A DNA stretch of 16,135 nt from Anaerococcus sp. (GCF_030825785.1 NZ_JAPJPG010000035.1:1-16135), one strand, 5' to 3'. Shown: positions 6,494 to 13,444, numbered from the stretch's first letter. Numbers and translations are program-made. Notes: generated from the sequence alone by a model not told the origin.

Positions 6494-7588
6494 TTGAATA
6501 AGATTAATTTAAAAAGTTTAGGCGAAATTTTGAATAAGGATATTAGCCTTGGTAGGATACCTGCTAGGATAGTATCCTTATTTCTTAGTGAGCTTTCACT
6601 ACTTTTAAGCTCAGGGATAAGTCTTGATGAGAGTCTCTGTATAATAAGAGGTCAAAAAATTGACAAAAAGCTAACTAAGGCTATTTCGAATATACTTGTA
6701 AATTTAAATAAAGGATTGAGTGCCTATGAGTCCTTCAATAGAGAGGTGAGATACTTTAGTCCAATGTTAATAGCCTTTATTAAGTCAGGAGATGAGAGTG
6801 GAAATATGGCAGAAATTTTGGGAGAATTCTCTGCTTATCTGTCAAATGACAGCAAGAACAAAGCTAAGATTAGACAGGCTTTTATCTATCCAATTATACT
6901 TTTACTAGTGACAATTACTGTAGTAGGTCTAATTGTAACTCTAGTTATGCCGACTTTTACAGAAAGTTTTGCTTCTTATGAGATGGTCCTTCCCTTATCG
7001 ACAAGAATGCTTTTGGCTATTAGTGCTTTCTTTTCTGAATATGGCTTTATAGTAATAATTGTATTCTTAACCATAATATTACTATATCTTTTCATGTATA
7101 ATAGTAAGTCCTATAGATTAAAACTAGACACATACAATTTTAAACATCTTCCCCTTAAAAGATTCAGAAAGCTTACTATGGATTATCAGATAAGTTCACT
7201 ACTATATATTCTACGTAGTGGAGATATTGATATAATTAGCTCAATTGGAATAATTAGAGAATCTTTTACTAATACTTTTATCAAAAAGAAACTTATCCTT
7301 ATACAAAAAGACCTCCTAGATGGTTTAAGCTTATCTGATGCCTTTAAGAGGGCTGGGATTTTTTCAAATCTTTTAGTTTCTATGATAGAAGTAGGAGAAG
7401 ACAGTGGATTTTTGGTTGAATCTCTTAAGAAGACTTCAGAATATTTTGCGAATGAATACATATATAGGCTGAAAAAGATATCTACTGCCATAGAGCCTGT
7501 TTTGATATTGATCATGGCTTTTATCGTGGGCTTTGTCGTATTTTCTGTTACGATACCGATGTTCGATTCGGTTAATTACTTATACTAA
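6494..7588 (+). CDS. Type II secretion system F / PilC / ComGB-like inner-membrane platform protein
   Basis: A 364-residue polytopic membrane protein of the T2SF family, the platform on which pilin subunits are assembled. It has two related cytoplasmic T2SF domains, each with the FLSELSLLLSSGISLDESL or LLYILRSGDIDIISSIGI-type opening and a GDESGNMAE or GEDSGFLVE motif. Three predicted membrane helices lie near residues 132-152, 184-203 and 337-357, the standard topology. The start is uncertain: TTG at 6494 follows frr by four bases without a clear ribosome binding site, while TTG at 6530 has a weak AGGCGA four bases upstream. Both keep the domains. Normally a GspE/PilB/ComGA ATPase gene precedes this one; none is present here, and frr occupies that position. 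Confidence 0.88.
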   Translation: MNKINLKSLGEILNKDISLGRIPARIVSLFLSELSLLLSSGISLDESLCIIRGQKIDKKLTKAISNILVNLNKGLSAYESFNREVRYFSPMLIAFIKSGDESGNMAEILGEFSAYLSNDSKNKAKIRQAFIYPIILLLVTITVVGLIVTLVMPTFTESFASYEMVLPLSTRMLLAISAFFSEYGFIVIIVFLTIILLYLFMYNSKSYRLKLDTYNFKHLPLKRFRKLTMDYQISSLLYILRSGDIDIISSIGIIRESFTNTFIKKKLILIQKDLLDGLSLSDAFKRAGIFSNLLVSMIEVGEDSGFLVESLKKTSEYFANEYIYRLKKISTAIEPVLILIMAFIVGFVVFSVTIPMFDSVNYLY

Positions 7589-7597
7589 GGAGAAATT

Positions 7598-7951
7598 ATG
7601 AAAAAGAAAAAAGGTTTTACTTTAATTGAGCTTGTTATAGTTGTTGCTATAATTACAATACTTGCAGCAATAGCAATTCCAAGATATAAGAACTCCAAGA
7701 AAAAAGCTGCCATAGCAGCCCACAATGCTAATGTTGAAATGCTTACAACTGCAGGAACCATGGCAAGCTCTGATGGAGTTAATGATACTTGGACAAGCCA
7801 AAGTTATGCGAAAGATTATATACAAAAATGGCCAGAAATACCAAAGGGAATCGGTCATGATGGCCAAAGCTATGAAGTTAAAATTGATAAAGAAGGCCAT
7901 GTGAGTGTAAGTCCAGGGCAAATAAAGGAAAATCCAGCTAGTAATAATTAA
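7598..7951 (+). CDS. Major pseudopilin, GspG/ComGC-like prepilin
   Basis: A 117-residue prepilin. The short basic leader MKKKKG is followed by FTLIELVIVVAIITILAAIA, the class III (type IV pilin) signal. Cleavage is expected between Gly6 and Phe7, and Glu at +5 of the mature protein is present. A single N-terminal hydrophobic helix continues into a Lys/Ala-rich stretch, then a small hydrophilic C-terminal domain without cysteines. Position directly after the platform gene and an AAGGAG before the ATG (nine bases after the platform stop) mark it as the main subunit. GspG-type, ComGC-type and true pilin subunits cannot be separated by sequence alone. The DGQSYEVKIDKEGHV segment near the end resembles the GspG/PilE-type C-terminal fold. 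Confidence 0.88.
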   Translation: MKKKKGFTLIELVIVVAIITILAAIAIPRYKNSKKKAAIAAHNANVEMLTTAGTMASSDGVNDTWTSQSYAKDYIQKWPEIPKGIGHDGQSYEVKIDKEGHVSVSPGQIKENPASNN

Positions 7952-7956
7952 GTAAA

Positions 7957-8667
7957 ATGATTTATATATTTCTATTTATAATAGGGTCAATATTTGGTTC
8001 ATTTGCTAATCTCATCGTCCATAGGAGAATGAGAGATGAAAGTATAGTCTATCCCAGAAGTCATTGCGAGTCTTGTGGTAAAAGTCTTAGACCTTTTGAA
8101 TTAATTCCAGTGATTTCCTTTCTTATTCAGAAAGGAAAATGTAGGTCATGCGGGGCTAGGATTTCACCTGATAATATTATTATGGAGGTTATAGGCGGGA
8201 TTTTACTAATAATAAGCTCATCCTATGGTCTTAATCTTAACAGCCTTATGATTTTTGCTTCCTTAATTATAGGGCTTATAATATCAGTTATTGATCTTAA
8301 GACCATGGAGATATATAGAAAGCATTTAATTATACTTTTAATCTTAGGACTTATTTATAGGTTTCATTTCTTTGATAAGAAATTTTTCATAAATATTATA
8401 ATATTTTCCTTAATTTATTATTTGATATATAGGATTTCTGGAAGAAATATCGGTGATGGGGATTATTATTTCTATTTGGCTCTAGGGCTTTTCCTAAATG
8501 ATAGCTTATTCATTGTTTTTGTTTTATTTTCCATTTGGACTGGTGGATTTGTGGGACTTTTAATTCTTCTTATGGAAAGGAAAAGAGGCGAGCGCATGCC
8601 TTTTGCAATATTTATATATCTTTCATATATAATAGTATTGATAGTATATAGGGGAGCAGTCCTATGA
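7957..8667 (+). CDS. Prepilin peptidase / N-methyltransferase (PilD/GspO/ComC-like, A24 family)
   Basis: A 236-residue membrane aspartic peptidase that removes prepilin leaders and methylates the new N-terminal residue. The N-terminal domain has the family opening with FGSFANLIVHR near residue 13-23 and the zinc-type pair C37-x2-C40 and C62-x2-C65. The two A24 catalytic aspartates are D113 (in VIDLKTMEI) and D169 in the GDGD motif at 166-169. Several hydrophobic helices follow. It sits between the major and minor pseudopilin genes, so its substrates are next door. The ribosome binding site is weak, which suggests coupling to the upstream gene (five-base gap). Its stop overlaps the next start (ATGA). 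Confidence 0.92.
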   Translation: MIYIFLFIIGSIFGSFANLIVHRRMRDESIVYPRSHCESCGKSLRPFELIPVISFLIQKGKCRSCGARISPDNIIMEVIGGILLIISSSYGLNLNSLMIFASLIIGLIISVIDLKTMEIYRKHLIILLILGLIYRFHFFDKKFFINIIIFSLIYYLIYRISGRNIGDGDYYFYLALGLFLNDSLFIVFVLFSIWTGGFVGLLILLMERKRGERMPFAIFIYLSYIIVLIVYRGAVL

Positions 8668-9131
8668 AAAAGAAGGGATTTACTTTAATTGAACTAATTG
8701 TCGTCATCGGTATTGTCTCTCTTATTTCCTTAGTAGGAATGGTTAGATTTAATTTTTTAGGGAAAATCAAAGCCAAAAATGAACTAAATATCCTGATTAA
8801 TGATATGTACTATGCTAAGGAGAAGGCCTTGATTAGCGGGAGAAAATGCAGAGTTTACTTCCGTGAAGATAAGTATATGTTGAGGTTTTCTAAAGTTTCT
8901 ATGATGGATGATATGGAAGATATTGACAGGGATTTAGCTTATCTAACTTTGTCAAAGAAAGTAGATCCAGTTGTTTTTAATGGAACAGGGTCTGTATCTG
9001 GAGCGAAAACAATTGTCTTTTCTTCTCCCTACCTCGTTGGAAAGGATGGAAGTATAAAGCTTATTATAGGAGTTGCAGGAGGTTCTATTAGAATTGAAGA
9101 AAACAAAAACTATGGGATTTACCCTGATTGA
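8664..9131 (+). CDS. GspH/ComGD-like minor pseudopilin
   Basis: A 155-residue prepilin. The leader MKKKG precedes FTLIELIVVIGIVSLISLVG, giving a canonical cleavage site after Gly5 with Glu at +5. The remaining ~130 residues show the GspH-like pattern of a second helix (LNILINDMYYAKEKALISGR) followed by beta-strands. GspH/ComGD position and length fit the second pseudopilin of T2SS and comG operons. A GGGGAG stretch lies upstream of the ATG, which overlaps the peptidase stop by four bases. The following gene starts inside its 3' end. Assignment to H/D type rests on order and on the second-helix pattern. Confidence 0.82.
   Translation: MKKKGFTLIELIVVIGIVSLISLVGMVRFNFLGKIKAKNELNILINDMYYAKEKALISGRKCRVYFREDKYMLRFSKVSMMDDMEDIDRDLAYLTLSKKVDPVVFNGTGSVSGAKTIVFSSPYLVGKDGSIKLIIGVAGGSIRIEENKNYGIYPD
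9077..9082 (+). promoter_or_regulatory. Ribosome binding site for the I-type pseudopilin
   Basis: AGGAGG lies inside the end of the H-type gene, 11 bases before TTG 9094. A further in-frame TTG at 9073 is upstream of this site and so is not favoured. Confidence 0.6.
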
Positions 9132-9405
9132 ATGTATAATTGCCTTGGGCTTTGTGGCAATCCTTGCTCTTATACTTCTTCCAAGCCTCAATAATGTAAA
9201 TAGAATTAATCAGAAATCACAAGATAAAATAAGGATTATTTACGCTCTTGAAGAAGCTATTGAGAGAAATAAGAATCAGGATTTAGGAGAATATTCTTAT
9301 AATATAAATGGCTTTGGAGTTGAAGTTAGTGTAGAAGAATACTCGCAAGGACTTAGGAAGATTTCTGCAAATTGTGAAGGCTTTGGCCTTGAATTGGTAA
9401 GATAA
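9094..9405 (+). CDS. GspI/ComGE-like minor pseudopilin
   Basis: A small prepilin of about 103 residues that overlaps the previous gene by 38 bases in another frame. Starting at TTG 9094 gives MKKTKTMG followed by FTLIECIIALGFVAILALIL, with a leader, cleavage site after Gly8 and Glu at +5. The TTG at 9073 would precede the AGGAGG site, and the ATG at 9112 would leave almost no leader (M-G). The E-C-I-I-A-L pattern resembles GspI. The soluble part is only about 70 residues, short for GspI (~120) but near ComGE length. It contains a weakly conserved beta-rich region (YNINGFGVEVSVEE). The next gene starts one base after its stop. Confidence 0.75.
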   Translation: MKKTKTMGFTLIECIIALGFVAILALILLPSLNNVNRINQKSQDKIRIIYALEEAIERNKNQDLGEYSYNINGFGVEVSVEEYSQGLRKISANCEGFGLELVR

Positions 9406-9406
9406 G

Positions 9407-9901
9407 ATGAAAAAAGGATTTACTCTAATAGAACTAATAGTAAGTATTGCCATAGCAAGTCTTCTTATAGGGGTCTTATCTATGGTATTTTCTTTAAATG
9501 TGGGATTTTTAAATAAAGAATATATAGATGAGAGGCAGTACAAGAACGCAAGCCATGCCGCCTTATATATAGAAGATAAGATCAGAAGAGCCCATAAAAT
9601 TGTTAAGAGTGAAGGTGATAATTGTAATTTCACTCTGTATATCAGTGAATATGAACAAGATCGACATAAATTTGTCGAATCTGCCTATAGATTTAGTCTA
9701 GAAAAGGAAAATGTCCTTTACGCTTATATATACAATACAGATAAATTTTCGGAAAGAGATGGCAAGGTTAGGATTTGTGAGATAGATGACCTTTATCTTT
9801 ATTATAACGACGATGATGAGGACAATAAATACATAGAAATGAGGATAGACTCTCAAACTACCTCTATAAAGACATTTATAAACTTAGGAAGACGATTATG
9901 A
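9407..9901 (+). CDS. GspJ/ComGF-like minor pseudopilin
   Basis: A 164-residue prepilin with the leader MKKG and the signal FTLIELIVSIAIASLLIGVL, Glu at +5, one N-terminal helix and a soluble domain rich in charged residues and beta-strand-like segments. Length and fourth position among the prepilins fit GspJ (T2SS) or ComGF. In the known systems J joins I and K in the tip complex that starts pseudopilus assembly. The start lies one base behind the previous stop and the stop overlaps the next ATG (ATGA), so translation is probably coupled throughout this block. The best-conserved part is only the N-terminal helix; the J type is inferred from order. Confidence 0.78.
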   Translation: MKKGFTLIELIVSIAIASLLIGVLSMVFSLNVGFLNKEYIDERQYKNASHAALYIEDKIRRAHKIVKSEGDNCNFTLYISEYEQDRHKFVESAYRFSLEKENVLYAYIYNTDKFSERDGKVRICEIDDLYLYYNDDDEDNKYIEMRIDSQTTSIKTFINLGRRL

Positions 9902-10695
9902 AAAAAGGCTTTATAACAATTTATGTACTGCTCGTATTGCTTTTCCTATCTATAAGCCTTGCTTTTGTAAGTAGAGAAGTCCAAAGTAAGAATGATTTAT
10001 CCAAAGATCTTTTAACTAAAAAGCAGGCCGTCTACGAGGCGAAAAGTCGTGTCAATATCTTTGTAAATAACTATGAAAATGAAATAAAAGAATATATCTT
10101 AGAAGATTACAAGAGGATAATCGATGAAGATTTGAGCGACGTTGATCACGCAAATGCCAAGGAATTCTACATCGATTATAATAATTCCAAGAAAAAGATA
10201 ATGCTTATGAGAGTGATAGATCCTAATATAGCTCCTAGGAAAGATAAGGTCTATAGGGTATTTGAGCATATCTATTATAAAAATGTAAGAGCAGAAGCAG
10301 ATATATATCTAAGGCCTCGTGAGGATATACTTTTATCTAACGAAGGGAAATTAAGCTATAAAGACATAGAAAGTGAGCTTAATAAATTCGAGTTTGTGAA
10401 AGATAAAACGATTAGTAATCAAATACCCGATACAAGTAAAGAGAACCCTTACAAGGGAGTAATAATTTTGGATGAGGATAAATCAATCGATAAGGACCTT
10501 TATGTTGAAGGAATTCTAATATCTAAGGCTAAACTTATTACTAAAGAAAAAAAGATAAGGGTTGAGGGTCTAGTAGTTTTAAACCAAGGTAACCAAGATA
10601 TAGAATATCACAAGGATTACGGGTCTATCATCGATAATATAGTAAATAAAACTGACCTAATAGATTTAGAAATCGTAGCAAGTCATAGCTTTTAG
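9898..10695 (+). CDS. GspK/ComGG/PilX-like pseudopilus tip protein
   Basis: A 265-residue membrane-anchored protein, last of the pseudopilus block. Its N-terminus MKKG-FITIYVLLVLLFLSIS looks like a prepilin leader and helix, but the usual Glu at +5 is replaced by Tyr. Loss of Glu5 is a known trait of GspK and ComGG, which cap the filament. The soluble part is strongly charged (many Lys, Asp and Glu) and the C-terminal portion has VIILDEDKSIDKDLYVEGIL-type repeated strand patterns resembling those in pilus-assembly proteins of the PilX class. Four-base ATGA overlap with the J-type gene and an AGGAAGA upstream of the start support translation. Its exact family cannot be fixed without a profile search. 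Confidence 0.7.
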   Translation: MKKGFITIYVLLVLLFLSISLAFVSREVQSKNDLSKDLLTKKQAVYEAKSRVNIFVNNYENEIKEYILEDYKRIIDEDLSDVDHANAKEFYIDYNNSKKKIMLMRVIDPNIAPRKDKVYRVFEHIYYKNVRAEADIYLRPREDILLSNEGKLSYKDIESELNKFEFVKDKTISNQIPDTSKENPYKGVIILDEDKSIDKDLYVEGILISKAKLITKEKKIRVEGLVVLNQGNQDIEYHKDYGSIIDNIVNKTDLIDLEIVASHSF

Positions 10696-10697
10696 CC

Positions 10698-10724
10698 TTG
10701 CCTAAAAGTAATTTATGGTATAAT
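10698..10724 (+). promoter_or_regulatory. Extended -10 promoter of ackA
   Basis: A perfect TATAAT (10719-10724) is preceded by TGG, giving an extended -10 element. A partial -35 TTGCCT lies at 10698-10703 with a short 15-base spacer, which the extended -10 could compensate for. It lies right behind the stop of the pseudopilus operon and 37 bases before the ackA ATG. Confidence 0.6.
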
Positions 10725-10760
10725 GAAAATAGAGAAAATTTGCAAATAATTGGAGGAAAC

Positions 10761-11954
10761 ATGAAAATATTAGTAATAAACTGTGGTAGTTCATCACTTA
10801 AATATCAACTATTTTATATGGCAAACGAAGAAGTTATGGTAAAGGGTCTTGTTGAAAGAATCGGAATCGATGGATCAAGGCTTATCCAAGAAAAAGGTGA
10901 TGATGAATTTACAATCGAAGAAGATATGAAAGATCATACTGAGGCAGTTAGTCACGTATTTGATGCCCTTGTTGATAGTGAAAACGGAGTTATCAAAGAT
11001 CTATCTGAAATCGATGCAGTAGGCCACAGATTCGTACATGGTGGAGAAAAAATTACAAAATCTTGTCTAATTGACAAAGAAGTAAGAGATGCAATCGAAG
11101 AATACAGCAAGTTTGCCCCACTTCACAACCCAGCTAACCTAATGGGACTTAAAGCTTGTGAGAAATTACTTGAAGGTGTTCCAAATGTAGCAGTATTTGA
11201 TACAGCCTTCCACCAAACAATGCCAGAAAAAACTTTCCTATATGGTATTGATTACAAATACTATGAAGAAGATTCTATTAGAAAATATGGTTTCCACGGA
11301 ACAAGCCACAACTTTATTACTAACAAGACAGCAGAAATCCTAGGCAAGGACGTAAACGAAGTAAATATAATTTCTTGCCACCTAGGAAATGGTTCATCAA
11401 TCACAGCTGTTAAAGAAGGAAAAAGCTATGATACATCAATGGGACTAACCCCACTTGAAGGACTAATCATGGGTACAAGATCAGGTGATATCGACCCAAC
11501 AGCTGTAACATATATAATGAAAGAAAAAAATCTTACAGCTGACGAGATGGAAAATATCCTAAACAAAGAATCAGGAGTACTCGGAGTTAGTGGAGTAAGC
11601 TCAGACTTTAGAGACCTAGAAGCTGCTGCTAAAGAAGGAAACGAAAGAGCTCAATATGCCCTAGATATGTTTGTAACAAGAGCTAAAAGATATATAGCAG
11701 GTTACATGGCAGAAATCGGAAGCGTAGATGCTATAGTATTTACTGGTGGAATTGGTGAAAATTCAATCGGTATGAGAAAAGACATCATGGAAGGATTCGA
11801 GCAATTCGGAATCAAGATTGATGATGAAAAGAACAATGTTCGCGGTGGAGCTCACGAAGTATCTACAGATGATTCAAAAGTTAAGGTAATGGTCGTTGCT
11901 ACTAACGAAGAATTGATGATTGCAAGAGATACAAAATCGATCGTAGAAGCTTGA
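10761..11954 (+). CDS. ackA: Acetate kinase
   Basis: Makes ATP and acetate from acetyl phosphate and ADP, the last step of the phosphotransacetylase-acetate kinase route and a major energy source in fermenting anaerobes. At 397 residues from ATG 10761 it has the normal length. Motifs in order are MKILVINCGSSSLKYQLF at the start, VGHRFVHGG, AVFDTAFHQTMP with the catalytic aspartate, YGFHGTSH, CHLGNGSSITA, the LEGLIMGTRSGDIDP segment and FTGGIGENS near the end. The start is fixed by GGAGGAAAC directly upstream; a longer frame exists upstream but adds residues not found in the family. pta is not next to it in this window. The rpmF promoter begins over its stop codon. Confidence 0.97.
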   Translation: MKILVINCGSSSLKYQLFYMANEEVMVKGLVERIGIDGSRLIQEKGDDEFTIEEDMKDHTEAVSHVFDALVDSENGVIKDLSEIDAVGHRFVHGGEKITKSCLIDKEVRDAIEEYSKFAPLHNPANLMGLKACEKLLEGVPNVAVFDTAFHQTMPEKTFLYGIDYKYYEEDSIRKYGFHGTSHNFITNKTAEILGKDVNEVNIISCHLGNGSSITAVKEGKSYDTSMGLTPLEGLIMGTRSGDIDPTAVTYIMKEKNLTADEMENILNKESGVLGVSGVSSDFRDLEAAAKEGNERAQYALDMFVTRAKRYIAGYMAEIGSVDAIVFTGGIGENSIGMRKDIMEGFEQFGIKIDDEKNNVRGGAHEVSTDDSKVKVMVVATNEELMIARDTKSIVEA

Positions 11955-11979
11955 CAAACAACTCTTATCATTATATAAT
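11951..11979 (+). promoter_or_regulatory. Consensus SigA promoter of rpmF
   Basis: TTGACA (11951-11956) and TATAAT (11974-11979) are both perfect and 17 bases apart. TTGACA overlaps the ackA stop codon. Transcription should begin near 11986. A 9-base perfect inverted repeat (CTCTTATCA at 11962-11970, TGATAAGAG at 11997-12005) spans the -10 region and initiation site, with its second arm reaching the ribosome binding site. Confidence 0.85.
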
Positions 11980-12017
11980 ATAAAGGATTGCTAAACTGAT
12001 AAGAGGAGGTGTCAAAG

Positions 12018-12197
12018 ATGGCAGTACCAAAGAGAAGAACATCAAAAACAAGAAAAAATAAAAGAAGAGCCTCAGCTTATACTTTGAATAGATCAAACTA
12101 TGTTGAGTGTCCAAATTGTCATGAGCCAAAACTTCCACACAGAGTTTGCCCAAACTGTGGAGATTATAAAGGCGAAACAATTCTTGATGTAGAGTAA
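12018..12197 (+). CDS. rpmF: 50S ribosomal protein L32
   Basis: A 59-residue ribosomal protein. It begins MAVPKRRTSKTRKNKRRA, the conserved basic arm of L32, and contains a zinc-ribbon with CPNC at residues ~36-39 and a second CPNC ten residues on, so it is the four-cysteine (C+) form. ATG 12018 is chosen because AGGAGG lies at 12004-12009 with eight bases of spacing; an in-frame GTG at 12009 overlaps that site. Unlike the common Firmicute order, no yceD (DUF177) gene precedes it. A strong terminator follows directly, so it is largely a single-gene unit. Confidence 0.96.
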   Translation: MAVPKRRTSKTRKNKRRASAYTLNRSNYVECPNCHEPKLPHRVCPNCGDYKGETILDVE

Positions 12198-12223
12198 AGA
12201 TAGTGTTTTACACTATCTTTTTT
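12196..12223 (+). terminator. Rho-independent terminator of rpmF
   Basis: AAAGATAGTG (12196-12205) pairs perfectly with CACTATCTTT (12211-12220) across a TTTTA loop. The stem ends in six T residues (12218-12223). The left arm begins within the rpmF stop codon. plsX lies only 25 bases downstream, so it needs readthrough or its own promoter: a TATAAT is present at 12226-12231 but without a well-placed -35. Confidence 0.85.
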
Positions 12224-12248
12224 AATATAATATTTTAAAGAGGTATAT

Positions 12249-13223
12249 ATGAAGATATTAATTGATACATACGGAGCAGATAAGGGTGAGAGAGTCTTAG
12301 TTGATGGGGCCATAATAGCAAAAGAAAAACGTGAATTTACTCCAGTATTTGTAGGAAATAAAGACAAAATCGAAGAGTTAATAGATGGAAGGATAGAAGA
12401 TTATGAAATTATCCATACAGATGAATTCATCTCTAATGACGAAGATCCAGCAAGGGCTATCAGAAGAAAGAAAAATGCCTCTATAGTATTAGCCTTCGAA
12501 AAATCTAAGGAAGAAGGCTATGATGGTGTGCTTTCTGCTGGATCTACCGGAGCCCTTCTTGCGGGAGGACTTTTCATAGCCAAAAGGATAAAAGGAATCG
12601 ATAGGGCCTGCCTTGCTACGAGCCTACCTACTCTAGGAGAGACTACCCTTCTTATGGACACTGGTGCCAATATGGATTGTAAGAAAGAATTTTTGGAAGA
12701 ATTCGGATTAATGGGTAAAGTATATCTAGAAAATGTTCTTAATATAGAAAATCCGAAGATTGGCCTACTCAATGTTGGAGTTGAGGAACATAAGGGAAAT
12801 AAACTTGCTAAAGAGACATACGCTCTATTAAAAGAAGCAAATCTTAACTTTGTAGGAAATATCGAAGCAAGAGACCTATTTACAGGTAAGGTCAATGTTA
12901 TCCTTGCGGACGGATTCGATGGAAATATTGCTATAAAGACAGCTGAAGGGATCTTTAGCCTGATGGGTAAGGAGCTTAAGGATGTATTCTACAAATCCTT
13001 ATCTAACAAGCTTGCAGCAGGTATTTTGAAGAAAGATCTTAAGTCCATGTTTAACAAGTTTTCTGCTGATGAAGTCGGTGGAGCTCCACTTTTAGGAGTT
13101 AAATCCTATGCTTATAAAGCTCATGGCAATGCCAATGAAATTGCAATTTCAAACGCTATTTTAGGCCTTATGGATTATATAAATAAGAATGTTATTGAAA
13201 ATATAGAACGAGAATTGATTTGA
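12249..13223 (+). CDS. plsX: Phosphate acyltransferase PlsX
   Basis: Converts acyl-ACP to acyl phosphate, the first step of phosphatidate synthesis in Gram-positive bacteria, at the membrane surface. At 324 residues it has normal length. The N-terminus MKILIDTYGADKG is a divergent version of the family's DAMGGDN. Typical segments follow: SAGSTGALLAGG near residues 97-108, TLLMDTGANMDCK, GLLNVGVEEHKGN, ILADGFDGNIAIKTAEG and GGAPLLGVKSYAYKAHG near the C-terminus. AGAGG precedes the ATG. fapR, which often precedes plsX in Firmicutes, is missing. The stop overlaps the TTG start of acpP, its natural partner, so both should be made together. Confidence 0.94.
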   Translation: MKILIDTYGADKGERVLVDGAIIAKEKREFTPVFVGNKDKIEELIDGRIEDYEIIHTDEFISNDEDPARAIRRKKNASIVLAFEKSKEEGYDGVLSAGSTGALLAGGLFIAKRIKGIDRACLATSLPTLGETTLLMDTGANMDCKKEFLEEFGLMGKVYLENVLNIENPKIGLLNVGVEEHKGNKLAKETYALLKEANLNFVGNIEARDLFTGKVNVILADGFDGNIAIKTAEGIFSLMGKELKDVFYKSLSNKLAAGILKKDLKSMFNKFSADEVGGAPLLGVKSYAYKAHGNANEIAISNAILGLMDYINKNVIENIERELI

Positions 13224-13444
13224 TTAGAGAAAGACTTAAAGAATTAGCAGTTGAAAACCTTGATCTCGATCCTAGTGAAATCGACTTTGATAGCAAGATT
13301 TCTGATTTAGACATCGACTCTATTGACTTAGTTGATTTTATAATGTTAATAGAGGATGAATATTCAGTAGAGTTTTCTGATGAAGAATTAGATGAGATTG
13401 AAACACTTGCTGATATTGTAAGCGTGATTGAGAGCAAAAATTAA
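13220..13444 (+). CDS. acpP: Acyl carrier protein
   Basis: A 74-residue, strongly acidic four-helix protein that carries fatty acyl chains on a phosphopantetheine group. The attachment serine is S34 in DIDSIDLVDF; the usual DSL is DSI here. The helix II region IDLVDFIMLIEDEYSVEFSDEEL is typical. The start is a TTG whose last two bases are part of the plsX stop (TTGA overlap), and no strong ribosome binding site is seen, so it probably depends on coupling with plsX. An alternative initiator in the frame was not found. Its stop overlaps the ATG of rnc (TAATG), a common plsX/acpP-rnc layout. Confidence 0.93.
   Translation: MIRERLKELAVENLDLDPSEIDFDSKISDLDIDSIDLVDFIMLIEDEYSVEFSDEELDEIETLADIVSVIESKN

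Noticed and set aside
10687..10708. Hairpin CTTTTAG/CTAAAAG at the end of the K-like gene, as a terminator
   Set aside because: The stem is seven AT-rich pairs with no T tract after it, and it overlaps the ackA promoter. It is too weak to call.
10698..10760. Upstream extension of ackA (21 more residues)
   Set aside because: It would start within the ackA promoter, lacks a ribosome binding site, and the added residues are not part of acetate kinases.
12518..12895. Open frame of 125 codons on the minus strand opposite plsX
   Set aside because: It lies fully within a well-recognised gene and shows low-complexity Ser/Arg/Pro composition expected of an antisense shadow.
13192..13437. Serine-rich minus-strand frame opposite acpP
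   Set aside because: The Ser/Ile repeats are simply the reverse complement of the Asp/Glu/Ile-rich ACP codons.
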